Positions 16,425 through 25,012 of a stretch of DNA of 64,000 nucleotides are shown in pieces. The DNA comes from SFLA01 sp045595785 (GTDB taxonomy: Bacteria; Bacillota; Clostridia; Oscillospirales; CAG-382), in assembly GCA_045595785.1 (NCBI GenBank), contig JAZOBE010000034.1, forward strand, positions 62,001-126,000, read 5' to 3'. The position numbers and the translations under genes are program-made. The notes under the pieces are model-generated. The model worked only from the letters and a program-made list of their open reading frames with translations. It was not told where the DNA came from and made no database searches. Every line of letters starts with the position of its first letter. Within the stretch, counting starts at the first letter, position 1.

Positions 16425-16454
16425 AACCGCGGTTTTATTACCGCGGTTTTGTTT
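16425..16454 (+). terminator. Bidirectional terminator
   Basis: AACCGCGG (16425-16432) and CCGCGGTT (16441-16448) form an 8-bp stem with T-rich tails on both strands. It serves the DUF4091 gene (plus) and the convergent PAS-like gene (minus). Confidence 0.85.
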
Positions 16455-17473
16455 TATTCAGTTTCTTCCTCTGTTGAATCTTTTTTATTCATTCTGAAAT
16501 GCGAAAGCATTATATTGATGATGTCATCATTCATATCTTCATTGTAAAGAGCGATTGAGGTTTCGCCGCTATAAGTAGTGTGCATTTTGATGGAAACACT
16601 TACTTCGTCGGGTCCGTCATGAACCTCAAAGTACCAGTCATAATTGTCACAGATAGCATTAATCAGTAACAAATTAAGGTATTTATGGCCATATTCGCAA
16701 ATTTCATCAAGTAAATTATAATCTTTATAAATCTTGATGAGCTCATCAACGTTTACGTTTGCAGTTTTTCTTACTCTTAAATTTATTACAACAGAACCGT
16801 CAACGAATTTCGAATCGAGGCGTATGAGTGTCTCGTACGGCGCGCTGGATATCAGACAACCTGTCAAAGCAGAAAGCAGCATATATAGGTCTGCAACGTT
16901 AAAATATACCGGAAGATGTTCAACATTGCATTTATAACGCACCTCGATTCCGTACAGCGCTTCGGTGGCTTGCCGTGCAAACTGAGAAAGCGGGGTGGTT
17001 ATATCCATATACATCATTCTTTCGGGATCAAGTCCGGCGAAAATCCCAACAAGTCTGTCCAACTTTTTGGTGGAAATATTATCGAATTCCGGCTCAAAAG
17101 CAGTTGGATCGGAAGCGACGTATCCTTTTGACAAATAACGTTCCTTAAATAGCTCGCTTATTCGTTTTTGCGCCGCAGAATTGAACCTGCTTATTCTTAA
17201 AATATAGCAATCTTCTTTACGCTTTGCGAATCCCGGCGTGTATTCATCAAGAAGGAAATGGAGTGAAATTCTGTCACCGGGTTCCATTCTTTTCAGCGCG
17301 GCAAAAGAATATTTATCAATATAATATTGTATTGAAGAGGAACGTCTTATTTCTTTGTAAAAAGTTTTTACTGCATCGTTTTTCCAAACTATTCTTAAGT
17401 TCAAGTCGGTAATAACAGAAGGCGTGTCCAACTTTTCAAAATAATGAGCGTATTTTTCCGGAATTGACGACAT
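16454..17473 (-). CDS. PAS-like protein with degenerate kinase-like C-terminus, unknown function
   Basis: Protein of 339 residues. The N-terminal about 110 residues look like a PAS sensor (PSVITDLNLRIVWKNDAVKTFY). The middle and C-terminal regions have the spacing of a histidine-kinase dimerisation/ATPase module (LSQFARQATEALYGIEVRY, then LYMLLSALTGCLISSA), but I see no phosphoacceptor His motif and no clear N or G boxes. No membrane segments. It may be a cytosolic sensor that acts through protein contacts. TTGGAGA precedes the ATG. It stands alone between terminators. Confidence 0.55.
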   Translation of the reverse strand: MSSIPEKYAHYFEKLDTPSVITDLNLRIVWKNDAVKTFYKEIRRSSSIQYYIDKYSFAALKRMEPGDRISLHFLLDEYTPGFAKRKEDCYILRISRFNSAAQKRISELFKERYLSKGYVASDPTAFEPEFDNISTKKLDRLVGIFAGLDPERMMYMDITTPLSQFARQATEALYGIEVRYKCNVEHLPVYFNVADLYMLLSALTGCLISSAPYETLIRLDSKFVDGSVVINLRVRKTANVNVDELIKIYKDYNLLDEICEYGHKYLNLLLINAICDNYDWYFEVHDGPDEVSVSIKMHTTYSGETSIALYNEDMNDDIINIMLSHFRMNKKDSTEEETE

Positions 17474-17488
17474 AATATATCTCCAAAT

Positions 17489-17522
17489 AAAAATCGGCTC
17501 CGTAAAGGATTTCGGAGCCGAT
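17489..17522 (-). terminator. Terminator of the UgpC/MsmX-type ATPase gene
   Basis: Perfect 10-bp stem ATCGGCTCCG (17493-17502) with CGGAGCCGAT (17513-17522); the minus-strand tail is TTTTTATTT. It falls between the ATPase gene and the PAS-like gene. Confidence 0.88.
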
Positions 17523-17536
17523 ATTTAATTATGTAA

Positions 17537-18652
17537 TTAGTGAGTGATAACTCTCTCGGTATCCTTATCAAAGAAGTGAATATGAGTAGTATCAATAGCA
17601 ACCTTAATGGTATCACCGGGCTTAGCCTGTGAACGGCTGGAAACACGGGAGATTACGCTGGTCTCTTCACCGATCTTAAGGTAGAGGTAAATCTCTGCGC
17701 CCATGAGTTCGGTAAATTCAACGTAAGCATCAATAATAGAATCAGAGAACTTTTCAAGGAATATGGGCTCGTCATGGATAAGCTCGGGACGGAGCGCTGC
17801 AATAACTTCCTTGCCAATGTATTCCTGAAGTGCAGGAACACTTGCCTTGTCTTCGGGAACTTTGAATTCGGAATCTTCGAAGTCGAAGTAAAGACCGTCG
17901 GCCTTCTTAACGAGGGTACCATTAACGAAGTTCATCTGAGGAGTGCCAATAAATCCGGCAACAAATATATTAACAGGCTTGTCATAGAGGTTCTGAGGAG
18001 TATCAACCTGCTGGATAACGCCGTCCTTCATTACAACGATTCTGGTAGCCATGGTCATAGCCTCTACCTGGTCGTGGGTAACGTAGATGAAGGTGGTCTG
18101 CAGTCTCTGGTGGATCTTGGTAAGCTCAGTTCTCATTGCTGCACGAAGCTTAGCGTCCAGGTTGGAGAGAGGCTCGTCGAGAAGGAATACCTTAGGCTCA
18201 CGAACTATACAACGACCGAGAGCAACACGCTGCTTCTGACCACCGGACAGAGCCTTAGGCTTTCTGTCAAGCAGATGGCTTATATCAAGGATACGAGCAG
18301 CTTCTTCAACTCTCTTCTTGATCTCTTCTTTTCTTACTTTACGGAGTTTAAGACCGAATGCCATGTTTTCAAAAACAGACATATGAGGATACAGAGCGTA
18401 GTTCTGGAATACCATTGCTATATCTCTGTCCTTAGGAGCTACGTCGTTAACGAGCTTGTTGTCAATGAAAAGTTCGCCTTCGGTAATTTCTTCCAGACCT
18501 GCGATCATACGAAGGGTAGTGGTTTTACCGCAGCCGGAAGGACCAACAAGGATAATAAATTCCTTATCTTTGATCTCGAGGGAGAAATCGTTTACAGCAG
18601 TAACTCCGCCGGGATATCTTTTGTAAATATGCTTAAATAATACGCTTGCCAT
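17537..18652 (-). CDS. Carbohydrate ABC transporter ATP-binding protein (UgpC/MsmX type)
   Basis: ABC ATPase of 371 residues. Walker A GPSGCGKTT (37-45), signature LSGGQKQR, Walker B VFLLDEPLSNLD and the switch His in VTHDQVEAM are intact. The C-terminal about 130 residues form the MalK-type OB/TOBE regulatory domain. No permease or binding protein is nearby, as is typical of MsmX-like ATPases that power several sugar importers in trans. ATG with AGGAGG; a TATTAT -10 candidate lies at 18700-18705. Confidence 0.92.
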   Translation of the reverse strand: MASVLFKHIYKRYPGGVTAVNDFSLEIKDKEFIILVGPSGCGKTTTLRMIAGLEEITEGELFIDNKLVNDVAPKDRDIAMVFQNYALYPHMSVFENMAFGLKLRKVRKEEIKKRVEEAARILDISHLLDRKPKALSGGQKQRVALGRCIVREPKVFLLDEPLSNLDAKLRAAMRTELTKIHQRLQTTFIYVTHDQVEAMTMATRIVVMKDGVIQQVDTPQNLYDKPVNIFVAGFIGTPQMNFVNGTLVKKADGLYFDFEDSEFKVPEDKASVPALQEYIGKEVIAALRPELIHDEPIFLEKFSDSIIDAYVEFTELMGAEIYLYLKIGEETSVISRVSSRSQAKPGDTIKVAIDTTHIHFFDKDTERVITH

Positions 18653-18791
18653 TTAGAACCTCCTGAGGGTGGCATTTTGCCTCTTTAATTACTTTAGATA
18701 TAATACCAAAAAAATATGAAATATGTAAGTGATTAAATACCCAAAATTTTCACTTCAGCTTTATACATTTTGCATAATAGAATTGAATATT

Positions 18792-19523
18792 TTACGCTTT
18801 TTGCTTATTTACGGCATTTCTAAGCTTGGAAATTTCTATTTCCGTAAGAAATCTCCAACTGCCGTTGTTCAGTCCGTCGCATGTGATTCCGCAAAATTCG
18901 ATTCGCTCTAATTCCCGCACTTGGTTATGCAAAGCTAAAAATATTCTTTTGATTAAATGAAACTTGCCTTCGTAGACACGAATATCAGCTAGGCACTCGT
19001 CGACAATATTTATATCTGCGGGAAGAGAAACATCTTCGCCGTCAAGCACTAGGCCTTTAGATGCCATTGCTATATCATTATCAGATACCGGAAATTTAGT
19101 TTTTACTCTGTACGTTTTATATATCTTGTTTTTGGGCGAAAGCAGAGCGTGTGAGAGAGCACCGTCGTTGGTTATTAAAAGCACGCCAGTGGTATTCATA
19201 TCAAGTCTGCCGACAGTGAAAAGACCAAGATTACAATATTCTTTTGGCAGCAGCTCAAACACCGTAGAGTATTTTCCGTCTTCGGCAGCGCAAACGTATC
19301 CAACGGGTTTGTTCAAAAGAATATACATATATTTTGAATAAACCACAGCTTCTCCATCGAGACAAAGCACGTTTTTATCAGTAACCTTTCGTGCTGTTGA
19401 CTTTTCTACAGCTCCATCAACTGTTATTCTTCCGTTTTTTGCGGCGCGGGCACAGTCCTTGCGTGACATCAGACCCAGTGATGCAATTATTTTGTCAATT
19501 CTTTCACTATATACTTCTGACAT
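18792..19523 (-). CDS. RsuA/RluB-family pseudouridine synthase
   Basis: Protein of 243 residues. An N-terminal S4 RNA-binding domain (ERIDKIIASLGLMSRKDCARAAKNG) precedes the catalytic domain, whose motif GRLDMNTTGVLLITNDG carries the catalytic Asp. The length and the ARxxVxNGRITVDG-like S4 loop place it with RsuA/RluE-type enzymes that isomerise one uridine in rRNA; the site cannot be read from sequence. Its start lies three bases from the stop of the upstream DUF4830-like gene, so they are co-transcribed. Confidence 0.88.
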   Translation of the reverse strand: MSEVYSERIDKIIASLGLMSRKDCARAAKNGRITVDGAVEKSTARKVTDKNVLCLDGEAVVYSKYMYILLNKPVGYVCAAEDGKYSTVFELLPKEYCNLGLFTVGRLDMNTTGVLLITNDGALSHALLSPKNKIYKTYRVKTKFPVSDNDIAMASKGLVLDGEDVSLPADINIVDECLADIRVYEGKFHLIKRIFLALHNQVRELERIEFCGITCDGLNNGSWRFLTEIEISKLRNAVNKQKA

Positions 19524-19526
19524 AAC

Positions 19527-20006
19527 TTAGTTTCCGTCCTTTATAAATCCGTGCACAAAGCCGTTTCCGTCTATGCCGCAAACATCTCCTGCAATTATTT
19601 TGTTTTTATAAACAATTATCGTTGCAAGAACAGTACCGTCGTATCCTTTGTAATTGGTAACGCGGTATGTATATCTCGTTGCTGTTTTTCCGCGATATTT
19701 TTGAAGATTCAACCCTTGAGCACGTTGTATATCGTTATATTTTGTGTAAACGCTGTCGAACTCGGTTGGGATTTCAACTTCTTCGGTTTCAACCGGAGAA
19801 GAATCGAGCTCATAACCAAATTCCTTTAGAAACTCGATACGGTCCTCCTCTGTCTTTATGGATGAATAGTTAATAGAGGAAGCGGCCACTTGGAGTGTAG
19901 AATCATATTCCGGAATTACGGTTATTACGGTTACTAATACTGCCGCAGACAAAATAAGCGCAGCGAAAAACTTAATGTTGGTAGCTTTAAGCGTGTAGAT
20001 AAACAT
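19527..20006 (-). CDS. Membrane-anchored DUF4830-like protein
   Basis: Protein of 159 residues. One N-terminal membrane segment (about residues 12-32) is followed by an extracytoplasmic part with TEEDRIEFLKEFGYELDSSP, an acidic stretch and FDSVYTKYNDIQRAQGLNL...YRGKTATRYTY, a pattern I associate with the clostridial DUF4830 family. Function unknown. AGGAGAG precedes the ATG and lies in one arm of a 10-bp inverted repeat, so translation may be controlled. Followed by a pseudouridine synthase gene. Confidence 0.65.
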   Translation of the reverse strand: MFIYTLKATNIKFFAALILSAAVLVTVITVIPEYDSTLQVAASSINYSSIKTEEDRIEFLKEFGYELDSSPVETEEVEIPTEFDSVYTKYNDIQRAQGLNLQKYRGKTATRYTYRVTNYKGYDGTVLATIIVYKNKIIAGDVCGIDGNGFVHGFIKDGN

Positions 20007-20013
20007 TATAACT

Positions 20014-20047
20014 CTCCTAATAGGTTTTTAATATATTCTATTAGGAG
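20014..20047 (-). promoter_or_regulatory. Hairpin able to mask the DUF4830 ribosome-binding site
   Basis: A perfect 10-bp inverted repeat, CTCCTAATAG (20014-20023) and CTATTAGGAG (20038-20047). In the minus-strand transcript the downstream arm contains the AGGAG used by the next gene and the upstream arm contains the complementary CTCCT. Confidence 0.5.
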
Positions 20048-20057
20048 TGTTGGGCAA

Positions 20058-21962
20058 TTATTCTGAAAAATTCTGATATTCTTCTTCTAAAGAAAATTGT
20101 TCTTCCATTATAGAAAACTGTTCTTCTTCAAGAGCGGTTCGAAGCTCATAAAGTTTTGCCAAAGCTTCGTAATCAGTTTGAAGTAAAGCTTCCTTTGTTT
20201 CAATTTCCTTTAACTCTTTTTCGATTTCTTCGTTTCGTTTCTCCAGAAGTGGCAAACGTCTTTCAATAGAACGCTTACGGTTTTTATCACGTTTAACTTG
20301 CTCAAAATTCTGCTTGTTGGCGGTAACTTCTTGAACTTGAGTTGCGTTGGTAGCGGAGTTAGCAGCACGTTTCCCAACATATTCGTCATATCCGCATTTG
20401 TATAGTGTTGCGCCCTTTTCGTTATCCAATTCAAGTATTTTTTGAGCAAGAGAAGATATAAAATATCTGTCATGGGAAACCGCAATTACTGTACCGTCAT
20501 ATTCTTTCAGTGCGTTTTCCAACGTCTCCTTTGAATTCATATCAAGGTGGTTCGTCGGCTCATCAAGCACCAGAAGCGATATGCCGGTCATTATCATTTT
20601 GCATATAGAGAGTCGCGCCCTCTCGCCACCGCTGAGCACGGAGATGCTTTTGAAGACGTCATCACCGATAAAGCCAAATCTTGCCAGCGCAGATCTGACT
20701 TGTGTCGCAGTGAGATTAGAATATTCACTCCAAAGCTCCTCTAAAACGGTTGAGGAATCGTTAAGAAGTTGTTGTTCCTGATCGTAATACCCGATATTTT
20801 GGTTGTATCCGAGTTCAAAAACACCGCCGTCCGCTTTTTCACGGCCGGTAAGTATTTTTATTAGTGTTGATTTTCCGGTGCCGTTTTCTCCCAGTACAAA
20901 GAGTCGGTCACCTTGCTTTACTTCAAACGATAAATCTTGGAACAACTTATGGCCCGGAAAGCTTTTTGAAAGATTACGTACCGACAGTACGTCATAACTT
21001 TTTGCGCTTGTTCCCGACAGGGAAAAAGAAATACCTTTTGGCTTGTCTTGCGGTTTTTCTATTTTCACCATGCGGTCAATGGCCTTTTGTCTGCTTTCCG
21101 CAGCTATGATATTCTTTTCACGGTTCCAACGGCGTTGCTGTTCAATAAACGCCTCTAAACGTTTTATTTCCTTTTGCTGAAGCAGATACTGCTTCATTTG
21201 ATCTTCACGAAGCTTATCTTTCTTTTCACGAAATACAGAATAACCGCCGTCATATATACAGGAAATGCCGTTTTCAAGCTCCAGCGTTCTGTTTGTTATT
21301 CTGTCGAGAAAATATCTGTCATGAGATATAATGAGGAAAGTTTTTTTGGATTGCTTAACATATCCTTCCAGCCATTCTATGGCAGGAATGTCCAAATGGT
21401 TCGTTGGTTCATCAAGTAAAATTATATCAGGCTCACGCAAAAGTAGGGAAACAAGGTTAAGGCGAGTTTTTTGACCGCCACTTAAAAGACAAGCTTGCTT
21501 GTTAAGATCCTGACCGGAAAAACCGAATCTGCCAAGCATAGCGGTAGTTCTTTGCTTGTAATCATATCCTCCGGAAGCAGAAAAACGGTCGTTAAGTAAA
21601 GAATATTCTTTTATGATATGTTCCTCGCCACTATCGAGCTGTTTGGAGAGCAAATCAATCTTATTTTCAAGTTCAATGAGTTGAGAAAAAGAAGAAATTG
21701 CCGATTCATAAACGGTTTCCTCTACAAAATCGTTTTCAGTCTGCTGTCGCAAAAGACCTATGGTTGTGTCTTTTGCTATATATACGTTTCCTGCGGTAGG
21801 GGTAAGTGTGCCGCAAATTATAGAAAACAACGAAGATTTACCTGCGCCGTTAACACCGGTAATACCAATTTTATCGCCTTTGTTTACGGTAAAAGATACC
21901 GAAGAAAGTATATCGGTTATTCCATATGACAGTTTTATATCTCTTACATCCAGAACAGCCAT
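20058..21962 (-). CDS. ABC-F family ATPase
   Basis: Soluble twin-ABC protein of 634 residues without membrane segments. Two Walker A motifs (GVNGAGKSS and GENGTGKST), two signatures (LSGGQKTR and LSGGERAR) and two DEPTNHLD Walker B motifs are present, with the long charged interdomain linker (KDKLREDQMKQYLLQQKEIKRLEAF region) and a C-terminal coiled coil of ABC-F proteins. These act on the ribosome; some protect it from antibiotics, others (YdiF/Uup-like) are housekeeping. The C-terminal coiled coil suggests the YdiF/Uup type. The ATG at 21962 is used because GGAG is six bases upstream; the ATG 12 bases earlier has none. Confidence 0.92.
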   Translation of the reverse strand: MAVLDVRDIKLSYGITDILSSVSFTVNKGDKIGITGVNGAGKSSLFSIICGTLTPTAGNVYIAKDTTIGLLRQQTENDFVEETVYESAISSFSQLIELENKIDLLSKQLDSGEEHIIKEYSLLNDRFSASGGYDYKQRTTAMLGRFGFSGQDLNKQACLLSGGQKTRLNLVSLLLREPDIILLDEPTNHLDIPAIEWLEGYVKQSKKTFLIISHDRYFLDRITNRTLELENGISCIYDGGYSVFREKKDKLREDQMKQYLLQQKEIKRLEAFIEQQRRWNREKNIIAAESRQKAIDRMVKIEKPQDKPKGISFSLSGTSAKSYDVLSVRNLSKSFPGHKLFQDLSFEVKQGDRLFVLGENGTGKSTLIKILTGREKADGGVFELGYNQNIGYYDQEQQLLNDSSTVLEELWSEYSNLTATQVRSALARFGFIGDDVFKSISVLSGGERARLSICKMIMTGISLLVLDEPTNHLDMNSKETLENALKEYDGTVIAVSHDRYFISSLAQKILELDNEKGATLYKCGYDEYVGKRAANSATNATQVQEVTANKQNFEQVKRDKNRKRSIERRLPLLEKRNEEIEKELKEIETKEALLQTDYEALAKLYELRTALEEEQFSIMEEQFSLEEEYQNFSE

Positions 21963-22061
21963 TTGAGTCTCCATTATTATATATTTAATTTACTATACCA
22001 TAATTCTATCGGTTTGTCAAAAGAAAAAGGAAAGTAACACGTTCCTGTTACAAATTAAATA

Positions 22062-22097
22062 TTAAAAACAGCACGGCGCTCATTTGCACCGTGCTGT
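22062..22097 (-). terminator. Terminator of hpt
   Basis: ACAGCACGG (22068-22076) pairs with CCGTGCTGT (22089-22097); the minus-strand tail is TTTTTAAT. It lies just past the hpt stop. Confidence 0.8.
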
Positions 22098-22110
22098 GAT
22101 TTCTTTGAAG

Positions 22111-22659
22111 TTATTTTTCGTATACCTCGGGTTTAAGAATGCCGATATAGGGAAGGTTTCGGTAATCCTCAGCATAGTCGAGGCCATAGCCGACAACAAA
22201 TCCGTCAGGAATTTCAAAACCACTGTAATCTGCAGTGATGTCTGCTTTTCTGCGGGCGGGCTTATCAAGCAGGGTAGCGATCTTGAAAGAACGAGGTTTT
22301 CTTATAGTAAGCCATTCTCTAATGTAAGAGAGTGTAGCGCCGCTGTCCAAAATATCTTCAATAATAAGAAGATCATAATTCTCGATAGGCTTGTTAAGAT
22401 CCAGAATAATTCTTACCTGACCGCTGGAAACAGTACCGTCGCCATAAGAGGAGACGCTCATAAAGTCTATTTTTGCATTGATTGTAAGATAGCGCATAAG
22501 GTCAGCCATAAAGGGCATAGAACCTTTTAATATGCCGACCAGCAAAAGCTGCTTTCCGGCGTAGTCAGCAGAAATCTGCGCTGCCATCTCTTTAATTCTT
22601 TCCTGAATTTGCTCTTCTGTGAGAAGAACGTAATCAATATTATGGTCAAGTTCGTGCAT
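22111..22659 (-). CDS. hpt: Hypoxanthine phosphoribosyltransferase
   Basis: Purine salvage enzyme of 182 residues joining hypoxanthine or guanine to PRPP. The PRPP loop LLIIEDILDSGATL and the early VLLTEEQIQERIKEMA and GILKGSMPFMADL segments are typical; YNVGYGLDYAEDYRNLPYIG-like C-terminal residues define the hpt/HGPRT branch. Monocistronic, with its own promoter and terminator. In many Firmicutes hpt lies between tilS and ftsH; here tilS and ftsH (55.8 kb) are directly adjacent and hpt is elsewhere. Confidence 0.94.
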   Translation of the reverse strand: MHELDHNIDYVLLTEEQIQERIKEMAAQISADYAGKQLLLVGILKGSMPFMADLMRYLTINAKIDFMSVSSYGDGTVSSGQVRIILDLNKPIENYDLLIIEDILDSGATLSYIREWLTIRKPRSFKIATLLDKPARRKADITADYSGFEIPDGFVVGYGLDYAEDYRNLPYIGILKPEVYEK

Positions 22660-22690
22660 TGAAGATTACCCCTTGTGTAAATTTTACAAT

Positions 22691-22719
22691 ATAATACCAT
22701 ATCTTTTTATTTTCGACAA
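22691..22719 (-). promoter_or_regulatory. Promoter of hpt
   Basis: Minus-strand TTGTCG (22719-22714), 17-base spacer, TATTAT (22696-22691). Divergent from the decarboxylase promoter at 22760. Confidence 0.65.
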
Positions 22720-22759
22720 GTGCTTTTTACAAAAAATACTATATATTGTAAAATTTGTA

Positions 22760-22788
22760 TTGATTTTTTTGAGAATTAAGTGTATTAT
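22760..22788 (+). promoter_or_regulatory. Promoter of the sodium-pump decarboxylase operon
   Basis: TTGATT (22760-22765), 17-base spacer and TATTAT (22783-22788). The leader to the first start codon is about 65 bases and contains AAGGGAAG. Confidence 0.65.
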
Positions 22789-22858
22789 ATAATTGTAAAT
22801 AAAATGGGATAGAATGGGATAGTAAATACCGTTCATCCGGAAGGGAAGTGTACTCATC

Positions 22859-23356
22859 TTGTTATTCAACTGCAAAAAGCTTGTGTGCGTTTTTCTTACT
22901 GTGGTTACTGTAATTGCTATGACTTCTGTGATAGCTTTTGCTGAAGAAGCAGTGTCTGAACCTACACAGGAAGTTTCCGTAGCAGATAATTCTGTTGCTG
23001 CAGACGGTGAGACTATTTTTGAAGTCATCAACCGTGGTGAAGGAACGCTGATCGAAAGACTTGTTCATGGCGGAAAAGTTACATTGGTAGGTATGATAGT
23101 AGTGTTCTCAGTACTTATCGTACTCATGATAATCCTTTATATTTTCCCGCTTATTTTCGGTCGCAAATCCAAAAGCGCAGATAAGCCTGTTGAAAAGCCA
23201 GTTGCTGCTCCTGTATCCGTTGCCGCTGTTACAGCCGCTCCCGCAGTAGCCAACAAAGAAGAAGAGATCGTTGCTGTTGCAACTGCCGCTATCGCTGCCG
23301 CCAGAGGTGAAAGCGAGTGCGCGTTTAACGTTATTTCTATTACTCAAATTAATTAA
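22859..23356 (+). CDS. Sodium-pump decarboxylase gamma subunit (OadG-like)
   Basis: Protein of 165 residues. Signal-like hydrophobic N-terminus (about 8-28), a second membrane helix (about 78-100, LVGMIVVFSVLIVLMIILY, typical OadG core), then an Ala/Val/Pro-rich cytoplasmic tail. The gamma subunit anchors the complex. The start is TTG after AAGGGAAG; it is the only start in frame, so the exact N-terminus is less sure. First gene of the operon, 12 bases before the biotin carrier. Confidence 0.8.
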   Translation: MLFNCKKLVCVFLTVVTVIAMTSVIAFAEEAVSEPTQEVSVADNSVAADGETIFEVINRGEGTLIERLVHGGKVTLVGMIVVFSVLIVLMIILYIFPLIFGRKSKSADKPVEKPVAAPVSVAAVTAAPAVANKEEEIVAVATAAIAAARGESECAFNVISITQIN

Positions 23357-23368
23357 GGAGAATTTAAA

Positions 23369-23776
23369 ATGGCTAAAAAGTACATTATTACCGTTAATGG
23401 TACAAAATACGAAGTAGTCGTTGAGGATGCAAATCCCAACGAAGTTTACACTCCTGTGGCAGCACCCGCTCCCGCAGCAGCTCCTGCTCCTGCAGCAGCT
23501 CCCGCTCCCGCAGCAGCTCCCGCTCCTGCAGCGGCACCCGCTCCCGCAGCAGCACCTGCGGGCGGTGAAAAGGTTACTTCTCCTCTTCCCGGTACTGTTC
23601 TCAAGGTTGTTGCAAAAGCAGGACAAGCTGTTAAGGCTGGCGATATCCTTTGTGTTATCGAAGCTATGAAGATGGAAAACGATATCGTTTCTCCTGTAGA
23701 CGGTACCGTAGCATCCGTTTACGTAAACGAAGGCGCTTCCGTTAACTCCGGCGATCTTCTTTACGTTATCGGTTAA
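23369..23776 (+). CDS. Biotin carboxyl carrier subunit of the decarboxylase
   Basis: Protein of 135 residues: a short N-terminal region, a Pro/Ala-rich linker of six-residue repeats (about residues 31-64), then a biotinyl domain with the acceptor Lys101 in EAMKMEND. The biotin shuttles CO2 from the alpha subunit to the membrane beta subunit. This is the free-standing GcdC/MmdC-type carrier; the alpha subunit here has no biotin domain. AAGGAG before the ATG. Confidence 0.93.
   Translation: MAKKYIITVNGTKYEVVVEDANPNEVYTPVAAPAPAAAPAPAAAPAPAAAPAPAAAPAPAAAPAGGEKVTSPLPGTVLKVVAKAGQAVKAGDILCVIEAMKMENDIVSPVDGTVASVYVNEGASVNSGDLLYVIG
23459..23560 (+). repeat. Tandem 18-base repeats coding the Pro-Ala linker
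   Basis: About five to six imperfect 18-base copies (consensus GCAGCAGCTCCCGCTCCC) encode repeated PAPAAA. A flexible linker of this sort is normal in swinging biotin domains. Copy number could vary by slippage. Confidence 0.8.
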
Positions 23777-23799
23777 TTTCATTAATAGGAGAACAACAG

Positions 23800-24997
23800 A
23801 TGTTTATAGTAGAAACCATAAAGGGAATACTTAATGCATCTGCATTTGGAGTTGATAACTTTACCTGGGGTTCTGTTATCATGATACTCATTTCTTTCGT
23901 TCTTATGGTTCTTGCCATCAAGTTCAAGTTTGAGCCGCTCCTTTTGCTTCCTATTGCTTTTGGTATGTTCCTTACCAACATTCCTGTTGGCGAAATTTTC
24001 CATATGAACTATTTTGTTCAGGAATCAAGCGCCAATATTAACTGGGGTGAGTTGGCTGCTCATGGCGGTCTGCTCGACTATTTATATCTCGGCGTTAAGC
24101 TGGGTATTTATCCTTGCCTCATCTTTATGGGTGTAGGCGCAATGACCGATTTTAAGCCTCTCATTGCAAACCCCAAGAGCTTGCTTCTCGGTGCTGCAGC
24201 TCAGTTCGGTGTATTTGCTGCATTTGTTGGCGCAATGCTTCTCGGATTTTCTTCTCTTGAGGCTGCGGCTATCGGTATTATCGGAGGCGCAGACGGTCCT
24301 ACCGCTATTCTTGTAACCAAAGAATTGGCGCCCAACCTTCTCGGAGCTATTGCAATTGCAGCATATTCTTATATGGCGTTGGTTCCTCTTATCCAGCCCC
24401 CCCATTATGCGCTTACTTACCACCAAGAAGGAACGTTCTGTAAAAATGGAGCAGCTGCGTCCCGTATCCAAGACTGAAGAAGTGCTTTTCCCTGTGATAT
24501 GCACATTAATTATTTGCTTCATTCTTCCTGATGCTACTCCTCTTATTGGTTCTCTGATGCTTGGTAATCTTGCTAAGGTAAGCGGCGTTGTTGATAGAAT
24601 AGCTAAGACAATGCAGAATGAACTGTGCAACATCGTAACCATCCTTCTCGGTGTTTCTGTTGGCGCGACTGCTACTGCAGAATCCTTCTTTAATTCTGAC
24701 AGCTTCCTTACCAGCCCTCTTGGCATTCTTATTCTCGGCCTCTGTGCATTCTCATTTGCAACCGCAGGTGGAGTTGTTTTCGGTAAGGTTATGTACATCT
24801 TTACCGGCGGTAAGATCAATCCTCTCATCGGTTCCGCAGGTGTTTCTGCAGTACCTATGGCGGCTCGTGTTTCTCAGGTTGAGGGTCAGAAGGCTAATCC
24901 TTCCAACTTCCTTCTGATGCACGCTATGGGCCCCAACGTTTCCGGTGTTATCGGTTCCGCAGTTGCAGCCGGCGTGTTCCTCACTATTTTCAGATAA
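23800..24997 (+). CDS. Sodium-translocating decarboxylase beta subunit, split by a 1-base frameshift
   Basis: Membrane beta subunit (GcdB/OadB/MmdB family) that decarboxylates carboxybiotin and exports Na+. Frame 1 (23800-24477) gives the N-terminal half with GGADGPTAI and runs normally to Gln199-Pro-Pro, then reads 25 unrelated residues to a stop. Frame 2, open to 24997, gives the other half (IMRLLTTKKERSVKM ... GVSVGATATAESF ... HAMGPNVSGVIGSAV). The frames meet in seven C at 24397-24403; six C would read QPPIMR and restore a normal 398-residue protein. Either a homopolymer sequencing error, a real inactivating mutation, or slippage. The rest shows no decay and the operon is otherwise intact, so error or slippage is favoured. 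About 10 membrane helices. GGAG before the ATG. Confidence 0.88.
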
Positions 24998-25012
24998 TCG
25001 GAGGTATTAATT

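Noticed and set aside
17774..18640. A 288-codon open frame opposite the ABC ATPase gene
   Set aside because: Shadow frame; the minus-strand ATPase has all motifs intact.
23459..23560. Repeat array read as CRISPR
   Set aside because: Units are contiguous without spacers and encode an in-frame Pro-Ala linker.
24394..24404. Programmed -1 ribosomal frameshift in the beta subunit
   Set aside because: Joining the halves needs a +1 change, not -1, and no stimulatory structure or known family precedent was seen.
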